Assembly: GCA_964036665.1 (NCBI GenBank)
Contig: OZ038526.1
Coordinates: 9,176,001 to 9,240,000, forward strand
Source: Gordius sp. MW1
Taxonomy: Eukaryota; Nematomorpha; Gordioida; Gordea; Gordiidae
Direction: 5' to 3'
DNA: 64,000 bases
In this document: in pieces, positions 41,901 through 59,760 of the stretch
How positions within the stretch are numbered: the first letter of the stretch is position 1
Layout: each line of letters begins with the position of its first letter
Program-made: the position numbers and the translations under genes
The notes under the pieces: generated by a model
The model's database searches: none
What the model was told of the DNA's origin: nothing
The model's input: only the letters and a program-made list of their open reading frames with translations

Positions 41901-44900
41901 TAAAGTTTAAAAAATGTATAGATGAAATGCGTTATTTTGGGGCTATTAGTAGCTCTGACAAAATTTTATATTATGCACATAACATTTTTTTGATTGTATA
42001 TTTTAGACTAATTTAAGTTTTGTCTTATAAAGGAATGTTAAAAAATTAATGATTACTTTTTTATTTGCAATATAACATGTTAAATAATGAATTGTTAAAA
42101 AAATAGGGGTCGGGGCTAGTCGAAGAAGGGCTTGTGCTAGCCATTTTAATTGTTCATTGTGTCTAACCTTATAAAGACAAATTACAAGATATAAAAACGG
42201 AAATTTTGTTTAATAATAATAATTTAACTTGTGTAACTTGGAATAGAAGTAGACTAAGACTATACATTTAATAAACCGTTAAAATATTTTTTCAGTCGCA
42301 GAATCTGTCTTTTAAGAGTACTTTAGTCAGCTTGTCATCTTGATTCTTTTTTATTTATTTAAAATATAATGATATTACCTTTGCATCTTCTATGTTTTTT
42401 TATAATAAAATCATCCTTTTGTTCATGAGTTAGCATCAGAGGTCAGAAATGCCCGGCCCGGCCCACGGGCCGGGCCGGGCCGGGCAACTGTCTTAAGTTT
42501 TACTTTTCGGACGGGCCCGGGCGGGCACGCTGATAAGATTCGGGCAATTCGGGCATGCCAAAAATTTTATCAAATTGATTTTCCTCGAAAAAAGAAAAAT
42601 TCGCTTATAAACAATTTTAGGCCATAATAAATTTGACTAGATTTTTTTCTATCGCTTAAATCCTTATCGTACGTTTATATAATGTCCTAAATCCTAATTT
42701 TAACTTCTTCAGAATTAAATTTTATTTTATTTCGAATAAATTAGTTTAACTGGTTTATCTCAAGATCAAAAATTTTTAATTTTCATATTATATTATAAAA
42801 GAATAAAATGACGTATCAAAAAACATATATTAAAATAAATATATTTATTTATATATTAAGATTAAGATAAATAGATTTATAAATGTAAAATTTCTTTTAA
42901 CTGATAAAAGACAAAATTTATTATTTTAACTAATGGCGTAAATGACGGGGGGGGGGGGGGGGACGGGAAATTCCCTCCCCACAGATTTTTAATGAAAAAA
43001 TTATTTTCGATCTAAAGTTTATATTTTATAGTTGTGCAACGTAACTGACCAAGTTAATTATCTATAATGACTTTCTTTATGTTTTATACCAGATTTTATA
43101 ATTTTAATGTTGAAATAAAAATGTTATAAAATTTTTTGGATTTCTACTTTATAGTTGTGCAACGTAACTGACCAAGTTAATTAATTATAATGACTTTCTA
43201 TATGTTTTATACCAGATTTTATAATTTTGACGTTGAAATAAAAATGTTATAACAATTTTTGGAAATTCCCCCCCCCCCCCCCCTGAGGGAAAATCCTGGC
43301 TACGCGCCTGACGTAATATGATATTGATAATATCTAACGATTTAAACTGCTACTCTATTACTATGGTAGTAGTAAATTATTTTCTTACATTTTTATCGCG
43401 TTCGCGAATGCTGCCACCCCCCCCCCCCATGTTAAATCTTTGCCCCACTCCATTTCTTTCAGATTCAGTCAGATACCCAGCTACGTTTATGGAAAGGATT
43501 GGATTATTTATATTTATGTAGCCAAAGCCATTTCATTGTTCGTTTCGTTCGCAATACACTACACAACACACACATTCTAGTCACGGGCAAATTTTATTAA
43601 TAAGGCCGGGCAGCTCTAATGGTTTGGGCATGGCTAAGCGGAAACTTAGAAGGGTTCAGGCGGGGAATTTAGTTAAAAATTTAGACCGGGCCGGGGTTGG
43701 GCAGAAAAATTTTAACAAATCCGACCTCTGTTTGCGACCTCACAAATTCGGGACTAACGGGCAAATTTAATATTTCGGGCCGGGCAATTCGGGCAGCTTT
43801 AACGATTCGGGCGGGCCCGGGCGGATACTTAGATGGGTTCGGGCGGGCTCGGGCGGGCAGATTAATTATAAAATCGGGCCGGGCCGGGTTCGGGCTGAAA
43901 AATTCTAACAAATCTGACCTCTGGTTAGCATACACTAATAAGAATTGACATAAGGTTTAATCTATCCCCGAAAGGGGCTATATGACTAACCCCAGGCATT
44001 TTTTATATTTTTAGGATTTTTATTTTTTTTTAATTTGAGAAAACTTTTCCCTCCGAATTATTTTCTTATAGTAAAAATTGATCTTAAAAATACGTTCTAA
44101 CAAAATATTTGAAAAAAAATGTTTTTTTTTATGGCTATTTAGTCCCCGTTCTCTCCCACATAAGGAGATAATTAGTTCGCAAAAAATGTAGTAGCTCCAT
44201 CTAAAATATTTTTAAAGGCTGTAAATGCAATTGCATTCATGGGCGTAGACAAGGGGGGGGGGGGGCAGGGAAGGGCGGCTGCCCCCATTAAATCCAAAAA
44301 TTTGTTAAATTTTATTAAACTTATGGCAAAATTTTAAATAATGTTCATTTTGCCGCTCCTTAAATCATTATTGCCCCCTCTAATTCCAATGCTGGCTACA
44401 TGATTGTATTATATAATTATTAATTACTTTTTTATAAGTTTTATAAATTCTGCAGCTTTTGATAGCAGCTTGCTCATACAAATTTAGAAGTGCCCTCCCA
44501 AATTAAAATCTTTGGTTACTTTTTCAACATTAAATGCTATAAGCAGCTAACCACTCTATGTTTTCATCAAATTTATGATTTAAGCTTACCTATAATTTTT
44601 ATAACTTTGCATTAAAAATACGAATATATAAGCTTATTTCTAATATTACTAATTTTCTATTTTTTATTTAGAAATTATATTTTTTCTTATCTTATAGCGT
44701 AACATACTGGATGGAAACGTTATCAGACGGACAAAGATATTTGACCACGCCTGAATACATGGCTGGAGAACTTGTGCCCATCAGGATAGTTATAATAAGT
44801 TAGAAGGATATATAATTATATTGATTTTGGGACATTTAAAAAGAACCTAAATTTATTTAATTCAATTATAATTACACTTAGTTAATAATACTAATGAACC

Positions 44901-47900
44901 ACTTTAATTTTACATCGTAAAAATATTAACTTTGACAGCGTTGCCTTGAGGTATATTACTTTTTTCGTTTAAGTATGGGAAAATCTAGTTTTGTACTATA
45001 ATTAAATTAGCATTTTAAGCAATCATTTTTATAATTTTTTTTACACTGACTTTATTTTTCGCCACTAGATCCATATTCAAATACTTCAGCCCTAGTCTTG
45101 AATGAATGCGAAGGGCGAAATTCGTTAGGAACGTTTATAAGCCTTCTAACGAAAAAGTAAAGATCAGAAGTTGCAAATTTTCATTATAACAAAAAAAGTT
45201 TTTTATAAAAAAGATTAAGGCCCTGAGGTGTGGTATTTTAAATTTTAAGGGTGTGTTTATTAATCAAAATGTGCAATATGCTTGGATATTCTCGAATTTT
45301 TAATGTTGCTTAACTCGGAATGTATGTCCCCTTAAACCCCCCACCCCCTCCCCCATTTGTCATTAAAAGAGACCTGTTGTTACAATAGGCTTAATTAAAT
45401 TTAATAACACATACATTTTAAAATACATCAACACGTCATGCTTATATTTTGTACTAATTACATGATTTAGATGCGTTTTTTTTGTATTTAAAAGACGTCA
45501 TTTCAATTGTGCTTAATTTTTTCACATTTTAATATAGTAAATCAGAGTTGGATGCTAATGTAAACGGTAGTCCAGTAAGTATTAACAAAGCATTTTTGTA
45601 TCCCAATGAATCACTTTACGGCAAAAGCGAGGTATCCACAAAATTGGATATTTTTGTAGTCGATTATAAAATCAGAGCCTTTCAACTCGAAGAAGACAGA
45701 CGAATGCTTATTCAATGCTCATTAAATTTAAAAGTAAAAACATTTTAATATTTAAAAGTAAAAATAATCGCTAATATTCATCAAAACAATTTACATTTTT
45801 TTACATCTTAATGCTGAAATTTAAGACGAATCACACTTACCAACAACTGATGGTGTATACGTCATTTATTGTTAACACGCCATGGGATAATCCGAGACCA
45901 GAACTTGATCGTCGAGATCAATCATTTGAGACACGTAATAAAAACATCCATATATACCTTTTTATTCGGTAGGTGGCATGTATGTTTAAAGGTAAAAATC
46001 ATCTAGGAAACATTAAGCGTTCTTAGCAATTTTAAGACTTACGTACACTAAACGTCGCTTGCTGCAAAATCATATGGACATAAGAAGTGTGAATGATGAT
46101 GCATGATAAGTGCTATAAGATAATTTTATGAAAATTTAGTTTATTGTTAAAGTAATATTTGCTGGTTATCTCGGTCGCACTCGCAGGTGGTTGCTACTGT
46201 CTTATTATATATCTTCATACGAATGCTAGATTTAGAATCTGTTATGGGTCTTGGTAACAGCTGTTTTAATTGGTTAAAATTTTTTTGATACTATCATAGA
46301 AACCTTTGGGTTATTAAGCAGGCCGAGCCAGGCGCTGATACAAAAATAGGGTTCTCAGACGAAGGGAGCAAATTAATTAAAGAGGCTGGTGGTGTCCGAC
46401 AAATTAAATAAATTTCTCCTCCTGGCTAGGTTCAGGCTTGAAAATTTTGTTTGCAAACTTCTTACGCATAACTAGAGCTGTTAAAGTTCATCTTAGATAT
46501 GAACTAGTTCAAGTTCATAGTTCAATTTGAAAAAATAAATTAGTTCAAGTTTATATTTTTTCAAAAGTAACTAGTTCAAGTTCATCCAAAAAAAACGAAC
46601 TTAGTTTAGTTCTTAGTTCAAATTTTACAAAAGGAACTAGTTCAAGTTCAGTTCATAGTTTAGTTCAGTTCATTTTTTTTAATATTATAGAAATTTAATC
46701 CAGTTGAAAAACGTTTTATCTGATCCAAAATTAGTTTTTTATTTTTTCAATTATATAATTTTATCAATTAAATTTATTATAAGTTTTCCTAAACTGAAAA
46801 GCCTAACAGGAGCACTAGATGGAAGGCAAACGTTATATTTAATAAAAATTTGTTTTAACTGGGGAAATTCGTTATATATTTCAAAAGATGTATTGTTTAG
46901 TTTTACAAAATTTTTAATGATTTCTTTATTCGAATTTTCACGTCTGATGTCAAGGAAATCCAACCCATTGTATGTTTGAGGGTTTACATTTTCTGCATTC
47001 GCTGGCAAGATTGAATTAATGGCTTTTAAGGTACGATATTTCTCCTTTAGATTTTCGGATAATCTTATCCAAGAACAATCTGTTTTGAACATTGGATGCA
47101 TTACAGCTGCAATAATATTGTCATCATCATAGAGATCTGGAAATCTTGAAACCATAAGATTTATAAAATTAGAATCAATTGATATTAAATATTGATGTTC
47201 TTGATGCAGCAATAATCTTCTTACCTACACACAATTTCCACCTGGCCTTGATAGAATTTTTAATAGACGATACGAATTTAAAATAATCTTCCATCGAAGG
47301 CCAAGGTAAAGAGTTGGGTATATCAGTACATGCTGCATCATTTTCTCTATCCACTTAGGAGGATATATTAGAACCTGAAGTTGAACCACTATCAATATCC
47401 ATCTTTAAAAATTAAAGGCACATATATATCACAAAAATTAAACAAATGATTCTTACTGACAATAATACAGGTTCGATTGTAGTTTTCTATAAATATTTAA
47501 AGGCGCGTTTAATAAATCGTCTTGTTCATAAAAACAATCAAACTCGGCTTATAAATTTAATTTAAATAATAATTTTTGTGATGAACTAGTTCATTTATAT
47601 TGTAAAGTTCAAGTTCAGAATAGTAAAAAAGAAACTAGTTCAAGTTCAACGTTAAAAAAAAGGAACTAGTTCATAGTTCAATTTTTGAAAAGGTAACTTT
47701 CAGTTCGAAGTTCAGTAAAAAGTGAACTAGTTCATTAGTTCAATGAACTAGTTCTTAACAGTACCCATAACTAGCTGGTTTAACCAGTCTCATTATACCA
47801 TACATGGTTGGAATATTTGAAATAAGGGAAACATACTATTCTAAAATTTGAATATGTAAATGCAGATAAGGACAGTCCAAAGGGGGGGGGGGGGGGTAAT

Positions 47901-48689
47901 GTGATGATAGCAGCGTTGAGTGAACGCGGTCCGTTATAATTGCTCCCAAGAGGGGGGGCACATACCGTAAAGTTGGAGACAAGCCAAGCCACGATGGGAC
48001 AGGACCTAAGGGGGTGGGGTTGCTTTGCAAATACCAACGTTTGCTTGTTTTACCACATAACTTTGGCAATTATTGTATTTAATGAGAAAATGAAATCTTA
48101 ATAACTGAATATTTTAAACATATTTGCCAAATAGATTTGATTTAACTTAGCTATTCTCTTAATCAGTTTGCACAGATTTTTGGTTCGCTTAGCAATAAGA
48201 ACAATTAAACGATCGTAAATTTTTTATACTTGTCCAGTAAAGGGATGAAATGTCTTACTTCCCTTCTCTAAGGATCGATCACATATTGTCTGGATTATCA
48301 TAATTCAAAGAGGCATGGTAGTTTCATAAATGAGAGATATATACTCGTATTTGAAGGGTGAGATTAATAAATGAACTCTCACAAAAGCATTGGAAAGTAC
48401 ATATTATAAGGCATAAAATTTATGAGTTGCTGGCGCGTTGTTCAAAATGTTATTTTCTTTACCAATTTAATAATTTATTTAAGTCTTTTCTAAATCTGTG
48501 CACGTTTTAGGTATGGAACAGCTTGTAGCAAATAATTCACTGCAGCCATTTTTAAAATCAATTTGCCTGAGACCGACAAAATTTGGATTAGTGATAGCAG
48601 GCACAAACGTTATGATGGTCTTGTTTTGGATCGTGTGCGGCTTTATCGCCAAAAATACCATACGCACGACCACGACTCTTAAAAAATAG
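38932..48689 (+). CDS. Unrecognised single-pass membrane glycoprotein, 5' end missing
   Basis: Seven plus-strand exons connect in phase: 38932-38978, 40216-40490, 40632-40660 (29-nt microexon, weakest), 44698-44798, 45546-45733, 45826-45934, 48511-48689 (stop). They give at least 308 residues; the start and any signal peptide lie upstream and were not found. The protein has few cysteines (CSIYM, AKCDTE, EISCN in the first part), several N-glycosylation sites (HNFT, ENIST, INIT, NES, NHT, NNS), conserved-looking stretches (TYWMETLSDGQRYL, FVVDYKIRAFQLEED), and near the C-terminus one membrane segment (FGLVIAGTNVMMVLFWIVCG) followed by a short Thr/Lys tail. This predicts a type I surface protein with a beta-rich ectodomain. 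DYKIRAFQLEEDRRMLIQC faintly recalls the end of ZP-C modules, but the cysteine pattern does not support a ZP domain. Exons from 44698 on are better supported than the first three. Confidence 0.55.
41091..41254. mobile_element. Poly-G MITE, CATGGGCGTAGC family, left end truncated
   Basis: AGCCAGGGGCGAAGGG at the left, C-runs inside, and CTTGGCTACGCCCATG at the right end. The first bases of the left end are missing. Within an intron of the membrane-protein gene. Confidence 0.6.
42437..43923. mobile_element. hAT-type element inserted in another element, exact 8-bp duplication
   Basis: 1487 bp starting CAGAGGTCAGAAATGCCC and ending AAATCTGACCTCTG, with GGGCCGGGCC words at both ends. Identical GTTAGCAT lies on both sides (42429-42436 and 43924-43931). 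A second right end (AAATCCGACCTCTG at about 43720-43733) lies 190 bp inside, so the right end has been duplicated. A poly-G element (about 42932-43312) is nested within it. Same family as 17456-18258. Open frames at 43681-43948 are artefacts of the GC-rich ends. Confidence 0.9.
42932..43312. mobile_element. Nested poly-G element with a 119-bp internal duplication
   Basis: Begins ATGGCGTAAATGACGGGG and ends CCTGGCTACGCGCCT, i.e. the reverse orientation of the 61994-62247 element. Inside, about 119 bp containing TATAGTTGTGCAACGTAACT is present twice (about 43022-43140 and 43143-43260). Confidence 0.55.
44238..44402. mobile_element. Poly-G MITE, CATGGGCGTAGC family
   Basis: Inverted ends CATGGGCGTAGA and GCTGGCTACATG with G-runs after the left end. 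Flanks ATTGCATT (44230-44237) and ATTGTATT (44403-44410) match 7/8. Confidence 0.75.
46475..47765. mobile_element. hAT transposon with AACTAGTTCAAGTTCA ends, 8-bp duplication
   Basis: 1291 bp, starting GAGCTGTTAAAGTTCA and ending TTCTTAACAGTACC, with dense GAACTAGTTCAAGTTCA words inside both ends. Flanking CATAACTA (46467-46474 and 47766-47773) is identical. It carries the transposase remnant at 46751-47212. It sits in the last intron of the membrane-protein gene. Confidence 0.85.
46751..47212 (-). pseudogene. hAT transposase C-terminal fragment
   Basis: A 153-residue minus-strand frame inside the hAT element. It contains a typical hAT stretch (DDDNIIAAVMHPMFKTDW-like: DNIIAAVMHPMFKTDCSW) at about residues 30-47 and, near the end, the dimerisation motif LPSSAPVRLFSLG, in which the usual PSSAPVERLFS has lost one residue. 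The N-terminal catalytic part is absent, replaced by a short flank at 47220-47400 with traces of frame. Not functional. Confidence 0.8.
47774..48510. other. Intron sequence, last intron of membrane-protein gene
   Basis: Contains a G-run at 47882-47896 and a more even stretch at 47830-48065; open frames there on minus are proline-rich artefacts of the G-runs. Nothing else recognised. Confidence 0.35.
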
Positions 48690-49667
48690 ATTTAGCTGCC
48701 CCGTTTATAATGCTTTATGTTTATATTTTACAATATCTGAATCCCTTATTAAATTGTTCATATGTAATTATAGAAATTATTGAAATATTATTTAATAAAT
48801 AATTTGGTAAAATGCTTTACGTTTTTTACCCGGTGGGGACTCGATTGTATATAAAAATTGTCCGTGGTGACACTATGAATAAAATGACCAGCCAAAAAGT
48901 ATTAATACCAAAAGCTTGCATCAATTAGCTTTATTTTATTTTAAAATGAGTTTGTAAGTATCAGATGGCAATAACTTCCCCTCCTCCTAGATTATGTAAA
49001 ATAGACTATCTCTTATTTTTTATGTCATGCAGAGATTGTTAGTATAGTAAACTCGACAATAAGGATAAGTCTCTAATCAATAACTCTTATCAATTTTAAT
49101 TATCAATCTTGTACCTAACTTTGTTAATAAGGTAGACGAAAAAATGACCCATCTTTTAGTCATAATTTTTTTGTTGGTGCACTTTATTATATAGTTATTT
49201 ATATCTTATTTAAATATACTTTTCAGGAAAAATTGTCTAAGCGCTAGTTAATTGATGGAAGACTTTTGCACGGGTCACTGGAAGATAAATATAAAATTAA
49301 GCTTGGGCCGGGCCAGTGGCGTAGCTAAAGCTTTACACTAGGGAGGAGAGGGGACCGAGCAGTAATTTTAATCAAGCGAGGAGGGGAAACGTCGGTTGAT
49401 ATTTTTTTCTGTACCTACTTGTCAAAGTAAGGGCAACTGTTTTCATCTATTTTCTCCTCTTTTACCTCTTACAGACACCAATTTCGCTTGACTTAGTACT
49501 TTTCAATCCTTATCAAGTATTCATTATTCTTCCCACCTTCTTTTCTCTAAAAAATATAGCCTCATAAATTTTTTTATTTTAATGAATTAAACATATCGAA
49601 TAACAACGGCAATATGTAAAAACGGCTATATTAATGTCAATTATCGTTATTTAATGTATTAAGTCGA

Positions 49668-49858
49668 GTTGTTAAATTGCTAACTTGCTTCAAACTCCAG
49701 ACGCGAGCACGCACACTGAATTTCTTAATATGCGCGTTAGCACAATATGTGCTCGCTGTTCGGTGCAAGGCAGAACAATAGCATTTAAAAATGCTCGAGG
49801 GCCGGGCAGAAACTCGAGCAGATGGTAGCTGGAGTTGAAGCAAGTTAACAATTTAACA
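49668..49858. mobile_element. MITE of about 190 bp with 30-bp inverted ends
   Basis: TTGTTAAATTGCTAACTTGC-TTCAAACTCCAG at the left and CTGGAGTTGAAGCAAG-TTAACAATTTAACAA at the right are inverted repeats of about 30 bp with few mismatches. The middle is GC-richer. No matching target duplication was found. Confidence 0.65.
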
Positions 49859-49963
49859 AATAGTATTTAATATGATTTGTAAAGTACAAAATGAAATCGG
49901 TGTAATAGCTCTACAATTAATAAAAACGATTAGTTTTGTAACTATAGGGTGTTGCATAGTTTC

Positions 49964-50230
49964 TTAAGAATATCTAGCCGTGTTAAACATTTGATGTGTC
50001 TTATCATTACTTTTTTCTATTATAGAATCAACACTATCAGTTTCTACAGTATTAGGTTCTTAAAATAAAAATATAAAGGATTTTTTTATAACTAAAAATT
50101 ACTTACCGATTGTTAGTGTTTGTTCCTCCTCTACTTCAGAATTAGCACTATGACTATTTGTATCTTTCTCCTCAGAAATGCAAATGTTACTCTTTTTAGG
50201 GAAGTATGTATAAATGGAATATCGCTTCAT
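49964..50230 (-). pseudogene. ZMYM1/hAT-like N-terminus in two exons (remnant)
   Basis: Minus strand: an ATG at 50230 opens MKRYSIYTYFPKKSN, the typical start of TTF-finger/ZMYM-type hAT transposase proteins (MKR.SI..YF.KK). The exon runs to 50107 with a strong donor (G|GTAAGT); a pyrimidine-rich acceptor at 50059 joins in phase to a second piece (EPNTVETDSVDSI..) that stops at 49964. The region is acidic and serine-rich like the linker of these proteins. The TTF finger and catalytic domain are missing, so this is probably the surviving 5' end of a transposon gene. The short frame on plus is a shadow. Confidence 0.4.
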
Positions 50231-52005
50231 ATTAAGGCGCGGAACTTAAATTTACAAATAAGATCAGTTTGGAAGCTTTTAATCAAAAATACAAATTCCG
50301 AAATTCAAAATTTATTAACTTGTCGACTTGATTTTTTAACATATATATATAAATATAATAGCTAAATTAAATATAATTATGATTATCAATATGTTTGTGT
50401 TGTGTTTTGAAAAATTCAGGGGGGGGGGGGTTCAAACCCGAAAACCCCCCTCCCTCCGTACGCGCCTGCTAGCCGTAATCATAACTACTTAGTTTAAAAA
50501 GTAAGAAAATTCAGACTAATTTAAACCCTCGAGGAAGCATGCTTATGATTGATTTTTATGCCCTTATATCAAAACACAGTGGCAGCATTTTAAAGCCTCT
50601 TTAAAGCTGTAACCCATTAAAAACGAAACTAATATCATAGTTTGATAAAAATTTGATACTATTGGAGTACAATGTGAAATGAAGCATATGGACTGTAATA
50701 TATGATATACGCTTTATCCGTAAAAATTAATAGTGTAACGGTTCCCTGAGAAATTGCATTAAGTCTTTTATTGACTTAAAAAATTTTTCACCGTTCTTGT
50801 CCAAAAAGGCCCGACCTGGCCCAATGCTATTACGAGCAGGGCTTGAAAAAAAACGGCTGGTGGGGCCTTATGAACCAGTTTGACCCAAGATCGCATGGCC
50901 CAAAGTAAACTCAAGCCAACCAACCTGTAAAACGTATTCAAAGATAACAAAGCTCAATTTTAAATTATATCGTGTTCGTTCCTACAGCGGTCCTTACTAC
51001 TATTTTGTGCTCAAAATTGTTTAATTTTATTCACATGTTCCAGAATAAAAACACAAATATCTAAAAAAAACAAAAAAACTTATTTAATTCCTACATAAAC
51101 AATTTTAAAGTTAAATTATTACTAAGAAAGATTTAATGTGGCCGAACAACCTGATTTATCATCATTTGTCATACCTAAATAAAAGTTTTGAGGCTCGGAT
51201 CGGGCTAAAATAAAATAGACACTGGCCGTGTTTGGATGGCTCTAACTGGAATATTGGACAAAGTAATATATGCCGACATTAATTGTCTTTGTTTTTTTAG
51301 ACATAATTTAAATAAATAAACAAGTTGGCTTTATATGCCCAAACGTCCTAAAGTATCAATGATACTCACTTAAACTAATTCATAATAATATTTATAAGCT
51401 AAAAGGGAGCTTATTAAAACATTGTAAATTTCTTATAAACCTAATTATATTTCCGATCCATATAATTTTTATTAAGAGTATAACAGGTTTGTATGCTATT
51501 TAATAGCACCAATAAAACATTACATTTTATGATAAAATAAATTTAACAACAAAAGATAAAACAAAAATATACATAATGAAAAGTGTATTTAGGTGCCGAA
51601 ATAAATAAGTTGTACCGCATGTTAACAACAAATATTTTCAAAGATGATATTCACATAATAATTAAGTGGCACTGTGATGTATGTATTCACTATTAGTATA
51701 TCTTACTAGGTTAAGTATTTTGATTTTTTCGAAATAATAACATTATCGTTTAATAAAAACTGATATAGACAAGAATGAGTTATAAAATATTGCCCCATTA
51801 ATGGGATAAAATGATAAGAATAACGAGAGGCTTGAGTAACTAAACACATTCTGTTTATTTACATAAAACGAGATTTTATCCTCCTGGATGACATATATTT
51901 ATGTCAGTATCAGAATGTAAACAAAGATTGAGATTTCGACTTGGTCTAATATTTGACCGACAATCAGCAATTCCATATAAATCTGCTTTTAGAGAATGTG
52001 GTTAT
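50231..52005. other. Intergenic, poly-G remnant and GC-word remnant
   Basis: A G-run/C-run pair at 50419-50460 followed by GTACGCGCCTGCTAGCC is a poly-G element end. GGCCCGACCTGGCCC near 50808 and GCTCGGATCGGGC near 51191 are likely old hAT sequence. The rest is AT-rich; the AP-2 3' UTR (minus) should lie just below 52005. Confidence 0.4.
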
Positions 52006-58746
<6,741 letters not shown>

Positions 58747-59760
58747 GCTGAAAATTTTTATCTTGAAAGCTTTTTAATTATGTTTTTGTGACATTTGTCA
58801 AAAATGATATATAGGTGGACAGTTCGGGGATTATTCGTTAAAATTGAATGATCAATTCAAATACTATTTTAAACTTAGTAGAGATTAACCGGGTGAATAT
58901 ATTCATGAATGATATGGCACATTGAATCATTGTTAATGTTTTGACTAGTTCATCGGTGAATCATAGGGTAATATTAAGATTTAACTTTTCTCTAGACATA
59001 CTGCAATGAACTAATCTCAAGATACGAATAATTATTTTTCAATACAATTTTACCTAATGTTCTTAATAATGGTGGGGCCTAGTGTCAATTGATCATAATA
59101 TACATCCTGTTCATATAATCTTTAACTTCCAAAGAATCAAGTGGAATGTGTGAGTTTTGTAGAAGTGAATAGATATAGTATGTGTGTTTTAGGGGATGGT
59201 CGGTGCGATGGTCGAATCGCGACAAAAAATGGAAAACGACACTCAAAAATGTGTCGTCTTTTGGTTGGCGATGCGAGGCGCAGAAGGTGACACTCACAGG
59301 CAAGGAGTTCGTTGTAGTGCGTCGTGGATGATAGAGGTAAAGTAATTGCCATCAACCTTTTCACTTCATACACACTTTTGATACGGTTTTACCACCCACT
59401 TCCCCTCACCCCGCTTACCTGAGCTACCTACCTCTAAAGCTCTTTCTTCTTACCTAGGTATCTTTTCCCCCCTCTACTCCTCCTCTCCCCCCTTGTTTCT
59501 TTTGTGTGTCGTTCGCGCTGGAGAGAAAAGTTATGTCATATTTGCGACAACTCCCATACACAATTTAAACGTGTACCTCCAGCGTCAACCTCTTTTAATT
59601 TTATTACAACGCACCTAGGCCCCGTACCTCCCCCCCCCCCTCAGCTCATCCCAAATTTCGCACAAAGGCACGAATTGTCGCTGCACCATGGGAGGACTAC
59701 CCTAAAGGAACCTTTAACCCAGGTCCCTCCCGCTAAGTTAAAAAATTCTTAAAGTGCAAT
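58747..59760 (-). promoter_or_regulatory. AP-2 5' flank with candidate 5' UTR exon
   Basis: Directly before the AP-2 ATG is an acceptor-like TTTTCAG (exon from 58747), so the 5' UTR is probably spliced. On the same strand a strong donor CTCAG|GTAAGC ends a possible non-coding exon at 59419, and a weaker CCT|GTGAGT lies near 59298. The stretch 59100-59750 is less AT-rich than its surroundings, with pyrimidine-rich segments, as expected of a promoter region. No TATA box is claimed. Confidence 0.35.

Larger units (their letters stand above)
41759..44157. mobile_element. Second copy of the 24143-25017 element, split by a hAT insertion
   Basis: GGGGATACCGGGGCTTGTAG at the left and TTTTTATGGCTATTTAGTCC / CCGTTCTC at the right match the ends of 24143-25017; internal blocks such as GGGGCTATTAGTAGC and GGGGTCGGGGCTAGT are in the same order. 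The copy is interrupted by the hAT element at 42437-43923; the interrupted word reads on in the 24143 copy as AGTAAGCATACACTAATAAG. Confidence 0.75.

Noticed and set aside
42940-42965. Long G and C runs as sequencing artefacts
   Set aside because: Run lengths may be inaccurate, but runs recur at the same place in several copies of the same element families, so they are real sequence.
43681-43948. 83-84 aa frames rich in Arg/Ala/Gly/Pro
   Set aside because: Products of the GGGCCGGG-rich hAT right ends.
40216-48689. Zona pellucida domain in the membrane-protein gene
   Set aside because: A short segment resembles the end of ZP-C, but the conserved cysteines of ZP-N and ZP-C are not there.
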